Notes: generated by a model not told the origin, from the sequence alone. 64,000 bases of DNA from Micromonospora haikouensis (GCF_900091595.1 NZ_FMCW01000003.1:1-64000), one strand, 5' to 3'; positions 50,283 through 58,870 are shown, counted from the first letter of the stretch. Program-made: numbers and translations.

Positions 50283-50732
50283 GTGCCCACCGAGCCTCTC
50301 CGCTGCGCCGGCGCGCTGATCGTCGACGACGACGGCCGCCTCTTCTTCCAGCGCCGGTCCCCGCAGCGGGTCCTCTTCCCCGACACCTGGGACATCGTCG
50401 GCGGCCACCTGGAGCCGGGCGAGGAGATCGAGGACACGCTGCGCCGGGAGGTCACCGAGGAGACCGGCTGGACGGTGTCGCACATCCTCGGCACGGTCGG
50501 CGAATACCGGTGGACCGGCAACGACGGGCTGGCCCGCGTCGAGAGCGACTTCCTCGTCCGGGTCGACGGCGACCTGGCCCGTCCCCGGCTGGAGGCGGGC
50601 AAGCACACCGAGTTCCGCTGGCTGACCGAGCGGGACCTGGCCGTGCTGGACGAACACCGCGACGTCAACGACGGGCTGATCCGGCGGATCGCCGAGGACG
50701 GCTTCGCGGCGCTGCGCTCGATCGGTCTGTGA
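50283..50732 (+). CDS. NUDIX hydrolase
   Basis: A 149 aa protein with a complete Nudix box spanning GGHLEPGEEIEDTLRREV plus TEETGW, which supplies the metal-binding glutamates. It begins RCAGALIVDDDGRLFFQRR. The substrate cannot be deduced from sequence; the family cleaves nucleoside diphosphates linked to another moiety. It is translationally coupled to the next gene (GTGA overlap) and lies between the polysaccharide block and the CDP-alcohol genes. Confidence 0.88.
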   Translation: MPTEPLRCAGALIVDDDGRLFFQRRSPQRVLFPDTWDIVGGHLEPGEEIEDTLRREVTEETGWTVSHILGTVGEYRWTGNDGLARVESDFLVRVDGDLARPRLEAGKHTEFRWLTERDLAVLDEHRDVNDGLIRRIAEDGFAALRSIGL

Positions 50733-51499
50733 GCGACGACGTCGAGCTTCCGCCGCACCGGTTCGCCGGGCTGGTCGCCCCGGCAGTCGACCGGGTCTTC
50801 GCCGCCGGCATCCTCGCCGGGCGGGACGGGGGCGGCGCGGAGCTCAGCCAGCGGTACGGCGGGCCGGCGGCCACCGGTTTCCTCGTCGAGTTCCGCACCC
50901 GGCTGGCCGCGCCGGGCGGGACGGTCGACCCGGCGGGCTTCGCCGCGGTCACCCGGTACCGGGACCCGGCGTCCTGCCAGCGGGCGCTGGACAAGCAGGT
51001 CGCGTACGGGATGCTGCACCGCCGCCCCGACGGCTGCCTCTGCGCCACCGAGCGCGGCCTCGCCTTCCTGGCGGAGCTGTTCCAGGTGCACGCCGAGGTG
51101 ACCGAGGAACTGTGGGCCGGGCACGACGAGCGGGTGCTCCGGCTGGTCGACACCCTCGGCCGGCTGCTGGCGCACGCGCTGGTCAGCGCCGAGGAGGAGA
51201 CCGACGTGCTGGGCGACGCGTTCGCGGTGACCGCGCCGCCGTACGAGCCGGACGGCACCGCCCCGGGGGTGCTGCTGCTCAACCGGCTGGGCACGCTGCG
51301 CTACCACCGGGCCGACGCGCACGCCGCGGCGTGGACGGCGGCGGGGCACACCGCGCTGAGCGTCAGCGAACTGCCGGCGGGCCCGGAGCGGCTGGCCATC
51401 GAGCTGGAGACGGACCGCCGGGCCGCCGGCCCGTACGCGGCGCTGACCGCCGAGGAGCGGCTGACGATGCTGGCGGACCTGTCCGCCCTGCCGGGCTGA
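50729..51499 (+). CDS. Hypothetical protein with winged-helix-like N-terminal part
   Basis: A 256 aa protein. The N-terminal half contains RALDKQVAYGMLHRRPDGCLCATERGLAFLAELF, which looks like a helix-turn-helix with a wing, as in actinobacterial proteins of the SCO6745 type. The C-terminal half is an alpha/beta region ending TAEERLTMLADLSALPG. It has no membrane segment. Its GTG overlaps the NUDIX stop, so the two are probably one transcript. It could be a regulator or a small-molecule-binding protein. Confidence 0.6.
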   Translation: MSDDVELPPHRFAGLVAPAVDRVFAAGILAGRDGGGAELSQRYGGPAATGFLVEFRTRLAAPGGTVDPAGFAAVTRYRDPASCQRALDKQVAYGMLHRRPDGCLCATERGLAFLAELFQVHAEVTEELWAGHDERVLRLVDTLGRLLAHALVSAEEETDVLGDAFAVTAPPYEPDGTAPGVLLLNRLGTLRYHRADAHAAAWTAAGHTALSVSELPAGPERLAIELETDRRAAGPYAALTAEERLTMLADLSALPG

Positions 51500-51580
51500 C
51501 GCCCCGGTTGGCGGTGGGCGGGGTCGGCCCCGGCGCTATCCTCCACCGGTGACCCGGAGTCGAACCAGGGAGGCAACTGC

Positions 51581-52312
51581 ATGATCGGGATGGTCCTCGC
51601 GGCCGGTGCGGGGCGTCGGCTGCGCCCGTACACCGACACCCTGCCCAAGGCGCTGGTGCCGGTGGACGGTGACACCACCATCCTGGACATCGCGCTGCGC
51701 AACCTCGCCGAGGTCGGCCTCACCGACGTGGTGGTCGTCGTCGGGTACGCCGCCGACGCGGTCGTCACCCGCCAGGCGGAGCTGGAGAAGCGGCACGGCG
51801 TCACGCTCACCCTCGTGCACAACGACAAGGCAGAGGAGTGGAACAACGCGTACTCGCTCTGGCTGGCGCGGGAGCACTTCGCCAAGGGCGTGCTGCTGGT
51901 CAACGGCGACACCGTGCACCCGGTGAGCGTCGAGCGGACCCTGCTGGCCGAGCGCGGGCCCGGCATCCTGCTCGCCGTGGACACGCTCAAGACGCTGGCC
52001 GAGGAGGAGATGAAGACCACCTTCGACGCCGCCGGCCAGCTCACCCGCATCACCAAGCTGATGGACCCGGGCGAGGCGTACGGGGAGTACATCGGCGCGA
52101 CGCTGATCGAGCCGCAGGTGGCCGACGCGCTCGCCGACGCCCTGGAGGCGACCTGGCGGCGCGACCCGAACCTCTACTACGAGGACGGCTACCAGGAGTT
52201 CGCCGAGCGGGGCGGCGAGGTGCGGGCCGCGCCGATCGGGGATGTCTCCTGGGTGGAGGTCGACAACCACGACGACCTGGTCCGCGCGCGGGAGATCGCG
52301 TGCCGCTACTAG
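51581..52312 (+). CDS. Nucleotidyltransferase (choline-/inositol-phosphate cytidylyltransferase-like)
   Basis: A 243 aa GT-A fold nucleotidyltransferase. The signature is LAAGAGRRLRPYTDTLPKALVPV at the start, with VLLVNGDTVHPVS as the second metal site. VVVVGYAADAV and YYEDGYQEFAERG are typical of the phosphocholine/inositol phosphate cytidylyltransferase branch. It would couple CTP to a phosphorylated polyol or amino alcohol. The next two genes are a glycerol-1-phosphate-dehydrogenase-like enzyme and a CDP-alcohol phosphotransferase, so making a CDP-polyol is the most economical reading. Confidence 0.82.
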   Translation: MIGMVLAAGAGRRLRPYTDTLPKALVPVDGDTTILDIALRNLAEVGLTDVVVVVGYAADAVVTRQAELEKRHGVTLTLVHNDKAEEWNNAYSLWLAREHFAKGVLLVNGDTVHPVSVERTLLAERGPGILLAVDTLKTLAEEEMKTTFDAAGQLTRITKLMDPGEAYGEYIGATLIEPQVADALADALEATWRRDPNLYYEDGYQEFAERGGEVRAAPIGDVSWVEVDNHDDLVRAREIACRY

Positions 52313-53364
52313 CCCGGACGATCCTCACCCCGCTGCACATCGACGTGCGGCGGGGCGCGGTGGCCGACCTGGCGGCGATCCTGGCCGACGGGCGGATCTC
52401 CTCCGGCGGGGACGTCGCCGTGGTGGTCGGGCCGGGGCAGGGCGGGCAGATCGCCGAGCTGATCCGCCCGTCGCTGCGCTCGGCCGACGTGTTCACCGTC
52501 GCCGGGGGCACCCTGGAGGCCGCCGACGACCTGGGCGGGAAGCTGCGCGCCCGGTCGTACGACGCGGTGGTGGGCATCGGCGGCGGCAAGACGATCGACG
52601 TGGCCAAGTACGCGGCCACCCGGCGCGGCCTGCCCATGGTGACCGTGGCGACGAGCCTGGCCAACGACGGCATCGCCTCCCCGGTGGCGTCGCTGATCAC
52701 CGGCGGCATCAAGGGCTCGTACGGGGTGCACATCCCGATCGCCGTGATCGTGGACCTCGACTTCGTGGAGGCCGGGCCGGAGCGGCACAACCGGGCCGGC
52801 ATCGGCGACGTGGTGAGCAACATCAGCGCGCTCGCCGACTGGGAGCTGGCCCGCCAGGTACGCGGCGAGCCCGTCGACGGCCTGGCCGCGTCGCTGGCCC
52901 GGATGGGGGCGGAGGCGGTGCTCGCCCACCCCGGCGACATGACCGACGACGCGTTCGTCACCGTGCTCGCCGAGGCGCTGATCTCCAGCGGGCTGGCGAT
53001 GGCGGTGTGCGGCACGTCCCGCCCGTCCAGCGGCGGCTGCCACGAGATCATGCACGCGATCGACGCGCTCTTCCCCGGCACCGCCTCGCACGGCGAGCTG
53101 GCCGGCCTCGGCGCGCTGTTCTGCACGTTCCTGCGCGGCGACGTACGCCGCTTCGCGGAGATGTCGGCCTGCCTGTCCCGGCACAACCTGCCCCGGCTCC
53201 CGGCCGAGGTGGGGCTCACCGACGACCAGTTCGTCGAGGCGGTGCAGTTCGCGCCGGCCACCCGCCCCGACCGGTACACCATCCTGGAGCACCTGGCGAT
53301 GTCGGCTTCCGAGACGCGGGAGCGGCTGGCAGACTACGCCGGTGCACTCCGCGACCTTGGCTGA
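52300..53364 (+). CDS. Glycerol-1-phosphate-dehydrogenase-like iron/zinc alcohol dehydrogenase
   Basis: A 354 aa enzyme of the iron-containing alcohol dehydrogenase/dehydroquinate-synthase fold. VVGIGGGKTIDVAKYAA is the NAD(P) site, TSLANDGIASPVAS is a hallmark of sn-glycerol-1-phosphate dehydrogenase, and metal ligands are probably Asp170, His248 (in SRPSSGGCHEIMH) and His264 (TASHGEL). G1P dehydrogenases are best known from archaea but occur in some bacteria (AraM/EgsA). GTG 52300 overlaps the nucleotidyltransferase by 13 bases, with GGAG six bases upstream. Confidence 0.83.
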   Translation: MPLLARTILTPLHIDVRRGAVADLAAILADGRISSGGDVAVVVGPGQGGQIAELIRPSLRSADVFTVAGGTLEAADDLGGKLRARSYDAVVGIGGGKTIDVAKYAATRRGLPMVTVATSLANDGIASPVASLITGGIKGSYGVHIPIAVIVDLDFVEAGPERHNRAGIGDVVSNISALADWELARQVRGEPVDGLAASLARMGAEAVLAHPGDMTDDAFVTVLAEALISSGLAMAVCGTSRPSSGGCHEIMHAIDALFPGTASHGELAGLGALFCTFLRGDVRRFAEMSACLSRHNLPRLPAEVGLTDDQFVEAVQFAPATRPDRYTILEHLAMSASETRERLADYAGALRDLG

Positions 53365-54061
53365 TCCCGCCCGCCCGTCCGTAGCCGACTTCCACCGGGT
53401 CAACCGGGGCGGCGGCCTGTTCAGCGAGTCGGTCAGCCAGTGGCTGGGCGCGGTGTTCGCGCTGGTCGCCCAGCGGCTCGGGCTGCGCCCCACGGCGCTG
53501 ACGCTGGCCAACCTGGTGCTCGGGCTGGCCGCCTCGGTGACCGTGGTCGCGCTCGCCGACGAGGTGGCCGCCGGAACCGTCCCCGCGTGGGTGGTCGGGC
53601 TGGCGGCGCTGGTCGGCTGGCAGGTGGCGTACTCGCTGGACTGCGCCGACGGGCAGCTCGCCCGGGTGACCAAGACGGGCAGCGCGGCGGGCGCCCGGGT
53701 CGACGTGCTCTGCGACGTGGCCGCCCAGATCGCCCTGGTGGCCGCCCTCTCCGCCACGGCGGTGGCGCAGCGTCCGGGGACGCCGACCTGGCTGGTCGCC
53801 CTCTTCGCGGGCACCTGGATGGTCAACCTGGTGACGTCGGTGATGCAGTCCGGCCCGAACGCGGCCAGCATGGTCACCTCGACCTCCCTGCCGGTGCGCC
53901 TGGTGAAGCTGGTCCGCGACTACGGCGCGGTGATCTTCGTGGCGGGCCTGGTGCTGGCGTTCGCCCCGGCCCTCACCTTCTGGGTGATCGTGGCGTTCAC
54001 GGTGGTCAACGGCGGCTTCCTCCTGGCGAGCATCGCCTTCTCCGCCCGCGCCTCGTTGTAA
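53342..54061 (+). CDS. CDP-alcohol phosphatidyltransferase-family enzyme
   Basis: A 239 aa membrane enzyme. The whole CDP-alcohol motif is present: Asp100-x2-Asp103-Gly104-x2-Ala107-Arg108-x8-Gly117-x3-Asp121-x3-Asp125 (YSLDCADGQLAR then GARVDVLCD). About six helices surround it. It transfers a phospho-alcohol from a CDP-activated donor to another alcohol. The GTG start overlaps the dehydrogenase by 23 bases. Its TAA lies inside repeat R2 copy B. Confidence 0.9.
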   Translation: MHSATLADPARPSVADFHRVNRGGGLFSESVSQWLGAVFALVAQRLGLRPTALTLANLVLGLAASVTVVALADEVAAGTVPAWVVGLAALVGWQVAYSLDCADGQLARVTKTGSAAGARVDVLCDVAAQIALVAALSATAVAQRPGTPTWLVALFAGTWMVNLVTSVMQSGPNAASMVTSTSLPVRLVKLVRDYGAVIFVAGLVLAFAPALTFWVIVAFTVVNGGFLLASIAFSARASL

Positions 54062-54111
54062 GGAAGGGCACCTTGTTAACGCATTCTGCATAGCAGGGGC
54101 CCCTTCTTAAC
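54058..54111. repeat. Hairpin repeat family R2, copy B
   Basis: A 54-nt element from GTAAGGAAGGGC to CTTCTTAAC, with GGGGCCCC-type arms that can form a hairpin. About 80% identical to copy A (37675-37728) in the same orientation relative to the upstream gene. The TAA stop codon of the CDP-alcohol phosphotransferase gene is part of the element. Confidence 0.75.
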
Positions 54112-54162
54112 CGCCGCTGGGCGGGAGGGTGCGCTGGGCAGGAGAGTGCGCTGGGCGCGAGG

Positions 54163-54369
54163 GTGCGCGCGGGGCGGGACGGGGGCGGCGCGGTGCGGGC
54201 GGTGCAGAAGGTGCGCCATCGACGGGCCGACGTCGACGAGGTTCTCGCGTACCACCGCGTCCTCGACCGCATGGACGCGCACGTCTACGACGCCGGGCAC
54301 TTCCTGCTGGAGACGCACGCGGCCGAGTGCGCCACCCTCATGCGGTCGTTCGTCCTCGACAACATGTGA
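54163..54369 (+). pseudogene. Remnant of an alpha/beta-hydrolase C-terminus
   Basis: A 68-codon frame whose last 30 residues read AHVYDAGHFLLETHAAECATLMRSF, which is the catalytic-His region and last helix of alpha/beta hydrolases (DAGHFxLE). The nucleophile elbow and the rest of the fold are absent, and the upstream text is low-complexity, so this is a decayed 3' fragment, with no good start. Confidence 0.45.
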
Positions 54370-54449
54370 CGGTGTGGGGGCCGATTTCGGCACCCACCAG
54401 GGAAGCCCCTTCCGCGCCATCGACGGTTGTCGTACTGTAACAACTCGCA

Positions 54450-54463
54450 GGCAAGCGCTTTCC
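54450..54463. promoter_or_regulatory. LacI-family operator candidate before the pectate lyase gene
   Basis: GGCAAGCGCTTTCC is a near palindrome around AAGCGCTT, the core of many LacI-family operators. It lies about 95 bases before the lyase start. A sugar-responsive repressor is expected; none is encoded in the window. Confidence 0.5.
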
Positions 54464-54558
54464 CACTGCGTGCGGCGCACACGGGAAGGCGTCCCTACGC
54501 ACGCGGACGCACGTCCGTCACACCACCACCCCGTCCCTTGATCCCCTTCGGAGGACAC

Positions 54559-55368
54559 GTGACCACACGTGAGAACGGCGCGACGCCCCGCCACCGGCGG
54601 TGGCGGCTCGCCCTGCTGCCGCTCGTCACCGCAGGACTGGTCGCCACCGGCCTGGCCGTAACCCAGACCGGCGCGCAGGCCGCCACCTGGCCGACGCCCA
54701 AGAGCACCACCACCGTGACCAGCACCCAGCCGGTCAGCGGCACCAAGGACTTCGGCCTGGTGCGCTACAAGGCCGGCGGCGCGATGGGCGACGGCGGCCA
54801 GAGCGAGAGCCAGAAGCCGCTCTTCGAGCTGGCCGACGGAGCCGTGGTCAAGAACCTGATCATCGGCTCGCCGGCCGCCGACGGCATCCACTGCAAGGGC
54901 AGCTGCACGCTGATCAACGTCTGGTGGGAGGACGTGGGCGAGGACGCCGCCACGTTCAAGGGCGGCTCGTCGGCGAACTACACGGTCGACGGCGGGGGTG
55001 CCCGGTCCGCCTCCGACAAGGTGTTCCAGCACAACGGCGGCGGCAAGCTGACCATCAAGAACTTCGACGTCAGCAACTTCGGCAAGCTGTACCGGTCGTG
55101 CGGCAACTGCTCGACCCAGTACAAGCGGACGGTCGTCATCCAGAACGTCACCGTGACCGCGCCCGGCAAGTCGCTCGCCGGCATCAACACCAACTACGGC
55201 GACACCGCGACCTTCTCGGGCATCACCATCTACGGCGACAGCAGCAAGAAGATCGCCATCTGCGAGCGCTACACCGGCAACAACACCGGCAAGGAACCCG
55301 TCAAGACGGGCAGCGGCCCCGACGGTACGTACTGCAAGTACACGTCGTCCAACATCGTCTACAAGTAG
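54559..55368 (+). CDS. Secreted pectate lyase, PL3 family
   Basis: A 269 aa secreted enzyme with a Sec-type signal peptide (WRLALLPLVTAGLVATGLAVTQTGAQA). The mature part is a parallel beta-helix: FELADGAVVKNLIIGSPAADGIHCKGSCTLINVWWEDVGEDAATFKGG is the PL3 core with the calcium-binding Asp/Glu residues, and RSASDKVFQHNGGGKLTIKNFDVSNFGKLYRSCGNC follows. PL3 enzymes cut polygalacturonate by beta-elimination. GTG 54559 has GGAGG five bases upstream. The length is normal for a single-domain PL3. Confidence 0.92.
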   Translation: MTTRENGATPRHRRWRLALLPLVTAGLVATGLAVTQTGAQAATWPTPKSTTTVTSTQPVSGTKDFGLVRYKAGGAMGDGGQSESQKPLFELADGAVVKNLIIGSPAADGIHCKGSCTLINVWWEDVGEDAATFKGGSSANYTVDGGGARSASDKVFQHNGGGKLTIKNFDVSNFGKLYRSCGNCSTQYKRTVVIQNVTVTAPGKSLAGINTNYGDTATFSGITIYGDSSKKIAICERYTGNNTGKEPVKTGSGPDGTYCKYTSSNIVYK

Positions 55369-55606
55369 GCCCAGGCGAGCAGAGTCCGACCGTACCCAGG
55401 CGGGTCGCGCACACACGGTGCGCGGCCCGCCGCCTCGTCGACACCGCCGGAGACGGGCCCGGCCCGATGACCGGCAGCCCACCCGCCGGGCCGCCGTTTC
55501 ACAAATGAAAAGCACCGATGGTACGACCTGAGCACCCGGGTGCGGCCCCTCCCCGACGGAGGAACCGCACCCGGTCTCCAGCTATCTCAGGTGGCCAGCG
55601 TGCCGG

Positions 55607-57307
55607 TCAGACCACCGTGCAGGCGACGCCGTTGAGGGTGAAGGCGGTCGGCTCGGCGGTGTTGCCGCTGGTGGTGGCCTGGAAGCCGACGTTGATGGTG
55701 GCCCCGGGGGCGATCGTGCCGTTGTACTCGACGTTGCGGGCGCTCACCTGGCCGCTGGACGGCGAGTACGTGGCGCCCCAGCCCGAGGTGATCGACTGGC
55801 CCGAGGGCAGGGTGAACGCCAGCGTCCAGCCGTTGATCGCCGAGGTGCCCGTGTTGGTGATGTCGATGCTGGCCGTGAAGCCGGTGCCCCACGAGTTCAT
55901 CGTGTAGGCGACCCGGGGACCCGTGCCCCCGCCGGACGTGGGGGTGGGGGTCGGGGTGGGGGTGGAGGTGGGCGGCGGCGTGGTGGGCGGCGGGGTGCCG
56001 TTCACGCTGGTCACGAAGGTCATGATGCTCCGCGCGGGGAGCGTGACGGTGAGCGAGCCGTTGGACATGGTGAGCGCGTTCTGCGGCGCGACGGTCCGGC
56101 TCGCGTCGGTCAGCCAGTTCTGGACGCTGCCGGACGCGGTGGCGCCCGACAGGGTGAACTGCTGGCTCACCGACGAGGTGTTCTTGTTGACGGCGACGAT
56201 GACGACGGTGTTACCACCCCGGTACGCCGACACGTAGACGTTCGACGCCGGGTTCGCCGTCGCGTCGATCCGCGTGTAGCCGGGCCGGACGAACCGAGCG
56301 AAGTGCGCCATCATGGCACCGCGCTTGCTGATCTGGCCGTCCTCGCGCATGGGGCCGTAGCTGCGCCGCAGGTACCACCACACGTACGCCTGGAACTCGG
56401 CGTCCACCATGGCGCGGTGGATGTGCTCGCCCACGTCGAGCGCCTCGGGCCAGGCGTCACCCGAGTTGGTGTTGCTGTTGGGGTAGTAGACCTCGGTCAT
56501 CCACAGCTCTTTGCCCGCACCCTTCTGCTTGAAGAGGGGGTACGGGAAGTTCGAGTACGACGTCCCGTAGAGGTGGGCCCCGATGATGTCCACGTTGGCC
56601 AGCGCGGTGGCGTCGTTGAGAATCGGGTCCGACATGGACTTGATGTACTGGAACGACTCGGGCGCCATGACCTTGGTGCTGATCGAGCCGGCGTTCTCCC
56701 GCAGGAACTTGACCATCTCGGCGGAGGTCCACCAGGTCCAGTCGTGGGCGTAGTCGGGCTCGTTCTGCACGGAGATGCTGTAGAGGGGCACCCCGTTGTT
56801 ACGCATGTACGTGGTGAAGTCGTTGAGGTGCTGCGCGTAGGCGGCGTACGAGCTGGCCCGGAGCCGCTTCGCGTTGGTCTGGCTGCCCCGGGTGAAGGTC
56901 TCGATCATGCTGGCCGGCGGGTTCCACGGCGACGCGAAGACGGTCACCCCCAGCTCGACGGCGCGCTTCGCCGTCGCGAGGTCGCGGCCGAAGTCAGCCG
57001 AGCTCTCGCCGACGGGGATCCGCAGGATGGAGAAGCCCAGCCGGCCCTCGCCGGTGCCGAACGCCGTCTCCCGCTGGGCGGCCGTCAGGTCGCCGATCCA
57101 GGCCGCGTGGGCCATGGCGCCGTACCCCTTGATCGTCTGCCGCTGCGCCGACAGGTTGATGGTCGCGGGCGCGGCCGAGGCTCCCGTCGCTCCCAGCAGC
57201 GTCCCGGCGGCCGCCGCGACCGGCACGGCCCCCACCGTCGTCAATACGGTTCTCCGGCTCAGCGTGCGCCGCTCGCCGCCGACCGACTCGGTCTGATCCT
57301 GCGTCAT
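55607..57307 (-). CDS. Tat-exported GH30 xylanase with C-terminal CBM2
   Basis: A 566 aa protein. Residues 13-46 are a Tat signal (SRRTVLTT and a hydrophobic run to ASA). The catalytic domain (to about residue 440) is GH30: the acid/base Glu183 is in SISVQNEPDY and the nucleophile Glu272 in LWMTEVYYP, and the following beta-sandwich side domain (NVYVSAYRGGNTVVIVAVN to ARSIMTFVTSV) is standard. A Pro/Thr linker joins a CBM2 (GPRVAYTMNSWGTGFTASIDI to GVACTVV) that binds cellulose or xylan. The ATG has AGGAGG upstream. Likely activity is on glucuronoxylan or related xylans. Confidence 0.9.
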   Translation of the reverse strand: MTQDQTESVGGERRTLSRRTVLTTVGAVPVAAAAGTLLGATGASAAPATINLSAQRQTIKGYGAMAHAAWIGDLTAAQRETAFGTGEGRLGFSILRIPVGESSADFGRDLATAKRAVELGVTVFASPWNPPASMIETFTRGSQTNAKRLRASSYAAYAQHLNDFTTYMRNNGVPLYSISVQNEPDYAHDWTWWTSAEMVKFLRENAGSISTKVMAPESFQYIKSMSDPILNDATALANVDIIGAHLYGTSYSNFPYPLFKQKGAGKELWMTEVYYPNSNTNSGDAWPEALDVGEHIHRAMVDAEFQAYVWWYLRRSYGPMREDGQISKRGAMMAHFARFVRPGYTRIDATANPASNVYVSAYRGGNTVVIVAVNKNTSSVSQQFTLSGATASGSVQNWLTDASRTVAPQNALTMSNGSLTVTLPARSIMTFVTSVNGTPPPTTPPPTSTPTPTPTPTSGGGTGPRVAYTMNSWGTGFTASIDITNTGTSAINGWTLAFTLPSGQSITSGWGATYSPSSGQVSARNVEYNGTIAPGATINVGFQATTSGNTAEPTAFTLNGVACTVV

Positions 57308-57450
57308 GTTGCGTCCTCCTGGCTGGTGGTGGTGATACGCGCGTGCCCCGGTCCTGCCCGGACCGGTCGGCACCGCCCTCCAGCGTCGCCCTGGGGACTG
57401 CCCTTGACCCCGGCGTCAATGACCCGTCGGCTCTCATCGACTGACGCCAC

Positions 57451-57464
57451 TGTTAGCGATAACA
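57451..57464. promoter_or_regulatory. LacI-family operator candidate before the GH30 gene
   Basis: TGTTAGCGATAACA has perfect inverted 5-bp arms (TGTTA/TAACA), and the sequence is one base from the common actinobacterial TGTTAGCGCTAACA type. It lies about 145 bases upstream of the GH30 ATG. The rest of the 57308-57615 gap holds nothing else recognised. Confidence 0.6.
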
Positions 57465-57615
57465 GATCGAAAGTTTAGGTTCCGTCGATAACACGGGTCA
57501 AGCACCCGGTGGGCCGGTGAGCAGGCGAACCGGCACCGGCTCGGGTGGCGACCAGCACGGTCCAGCCACCAGCAGGAAGGCCTTGAGCGCATCAACAACC
57601 TTTCGACGCACGCGT

Positions 57616-58662
57616 TCAGCCCGGGGAGGGCGCGACCCGATCCGGCTGCGACTCCAGGCCAACCCATCCCCTCACGGGACCGGCTCCGTCCCCGCTGTCC
57701 GCGCTCCCGCCCCGCCCCGCCCACCGCGATCTTGCAGTTACGGCCCCGGCAATTAGGGTGAAGCACGTATCCGAGGGGCCGAAAGTGCAAGATCGGTGCG
57801 TCGTGGCGGGCGGAGGGGGCGGACCACCTTCAGCGGGTCGCCCGACCGGCCGGCGTCGTCCGTGCGACCCGACGGAAGGCTCACTCAGGTGCATGACGAC
57901 CATGGCGCCCTGGCCCTCACCGAACTCCCAGCCGGCGATCGCCTTGCTGCCCGGCAGGGCGGCGATCGGCCCGAAATCGCTTGGGCACTTACCGGGGCCG
58001 AGGTAGTACGCGCCGGCCATCCGTGCCCAGTGAGCGTCGAGGCACAGCCCACGGAGATGCCGTCGCAGCGCGTCGTCGCCGACCTGGTCCAGGGCCGATT
58101 CCCAGCGAGGGTCAACCACACTCGCCTCGGACGTGACGTACCCTTCCCGCACGAGGCTCTCGCCGATGTCGGACAGGCCGTCTGGAGCGCTCATCGTCCA
58201 CGTCGCCGCCCGCATCGCGTCGAACAGCGAGCCGTCCGTCCGTGGCCGCAGGAGCAGGTGGGGAAACAGCCGGTAGCCATCGGGGGTGAGTTCGTCGAGA
58301 CTCAGCGAGCCGGCCTGTAGCGCCCTGCCGATGTCCCTGCCCCACACCAGGGCCCGGTCGTCGTCCGTCGTGACGGTCAGCAGCGGCTGGAGCGCGGCGG
58401 GCCGCACCTCCGTGGCGATGAACGCCGATCTGGCCAGGTCGTCCATCCAGCGGTCCGGGTAGAGCCAGTCGCCGCCGTTGTCGCCTGACCTTCCGTTGAC
58501 GTCGGCGACGAGTTCTGCGGGATCAAGGTCCTCGAGCACATCGCCGGCGGTCTCGTCGTCGTAGTGGAAGACCGCGTACGTCCCCGCCGCGTCGAACTCC
58601 GCCAACGGCCGGCCGAGCAGCAGCCCGAACGCGTGACCAAGCAGGTCGTCCCAGTCGGACAC
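57616..58662 (-). CDS. Hypothetical protein, C-terminus extended through an R1 repeat
   Basis: A 348 aa protein. GTG 58662 has GAAGGAG six bases upstream. Residues 1 to about 260 look natural (SDWDDLLGHAFGLLLGRPLAEF, YAVFHYDDETAGDVLEDLDPAEL, and GWEFGEGQGAMVVMHLSEPSV) and could be an enzyme-like or immunity-like domain of an unrecognised family. From about residue 285 the reading frame crosses the R1 hairpin (57726-57795) and becomes Arg/Gly/Pro-rich to the stop at 57616. The original stop was probably near LSEPSV and was lost. Alternatively the last 70 residues are not translated. Confidence 0.6.
   Translation of the reverse strand: MSDWDDLLGHAFGLLLGRPLAEFDAAGTYAVFHYDDETAGDVLEDLDPAELVADVNGRSGDNGGDWLYPDRWMDDLARSAFIATEVRPAALQPLLTVTTDDDRALVWGRDIGRALQAGSLSLDELTPDGYRLFPHLLLRPRTDGSLFDAMRAATWTMSAPDGLSDIGESLVREGYVTSEASVVDPRWESALDQVGDDALRRHLRGLCLDAHWARMAGAYYLGPGKCPSDFGPIAALPGSKAIAGWEFGEGQGAMVVMHLSEPSVGSHGRRRPVGRPAEGGPPPPPATTHRSCTFGPSDTCFTLIAGAVTARSRWAGRGGSADSGDGAGPVRGWVGLESQPDRVAPSPG
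57726..57795. repeat. Dispersed hairpin repeat family R1, copy 2
   Basis: GCGATCTTGCAGTTACGGCC ... GGCCGAAAGTGCAAGATCG: the outer arms pair with few mismatches over about 20 bases. It is almost identical to copy 3 (59584-59653), differing by a handful of bases in the loop. It lies at the 3' end of the minus-strand gene 57616-58662, inside its reading frame. Confidence 0.8.
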
Positions 58663-58797
58663 GACGTCTCCTTCGGATAGCTGTCGCCCAGCGCGACCGG
58701 CACCCCGGGACCGCGCACAGGTGATCATGCCAATCCCGTATGACAGGCTGCGGAGCGCTGGTACGCGACACGGCTCCACACCTGTCGTTCTCTGGAT

Positions 58798-58870
58798 GAC
58801 CCGGACGCGTGAGATGCCCAGGCGCCCCTGAAACTCCGCACTCCGGTACGGCCTTCGCCGCCAGAAGCAC
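58798..58870 (-). pseudogene. Duplicated 5' fragment of the HTH_17-type gene at 61159-61383
   Basis: On the minus strand the frame reads RRRPYRSAEFQGRLGISRVRVIQ, closely matching RRRLYGSAELQERLGVSRVRVVQ of the intact gene at 61159-61383. The DNA match covers about 70 bases, with substitutions at scattered positions. The rest of the gene is absent, so this is a truncated duplicate. Confidence 0.65.

Noticed and set aside
55930..55985. G-rich tandem repeat
   Set aside because: It is the coding sequence of the Pro/Thr linker between the GH30 and CBM2 domains, not a separate element.
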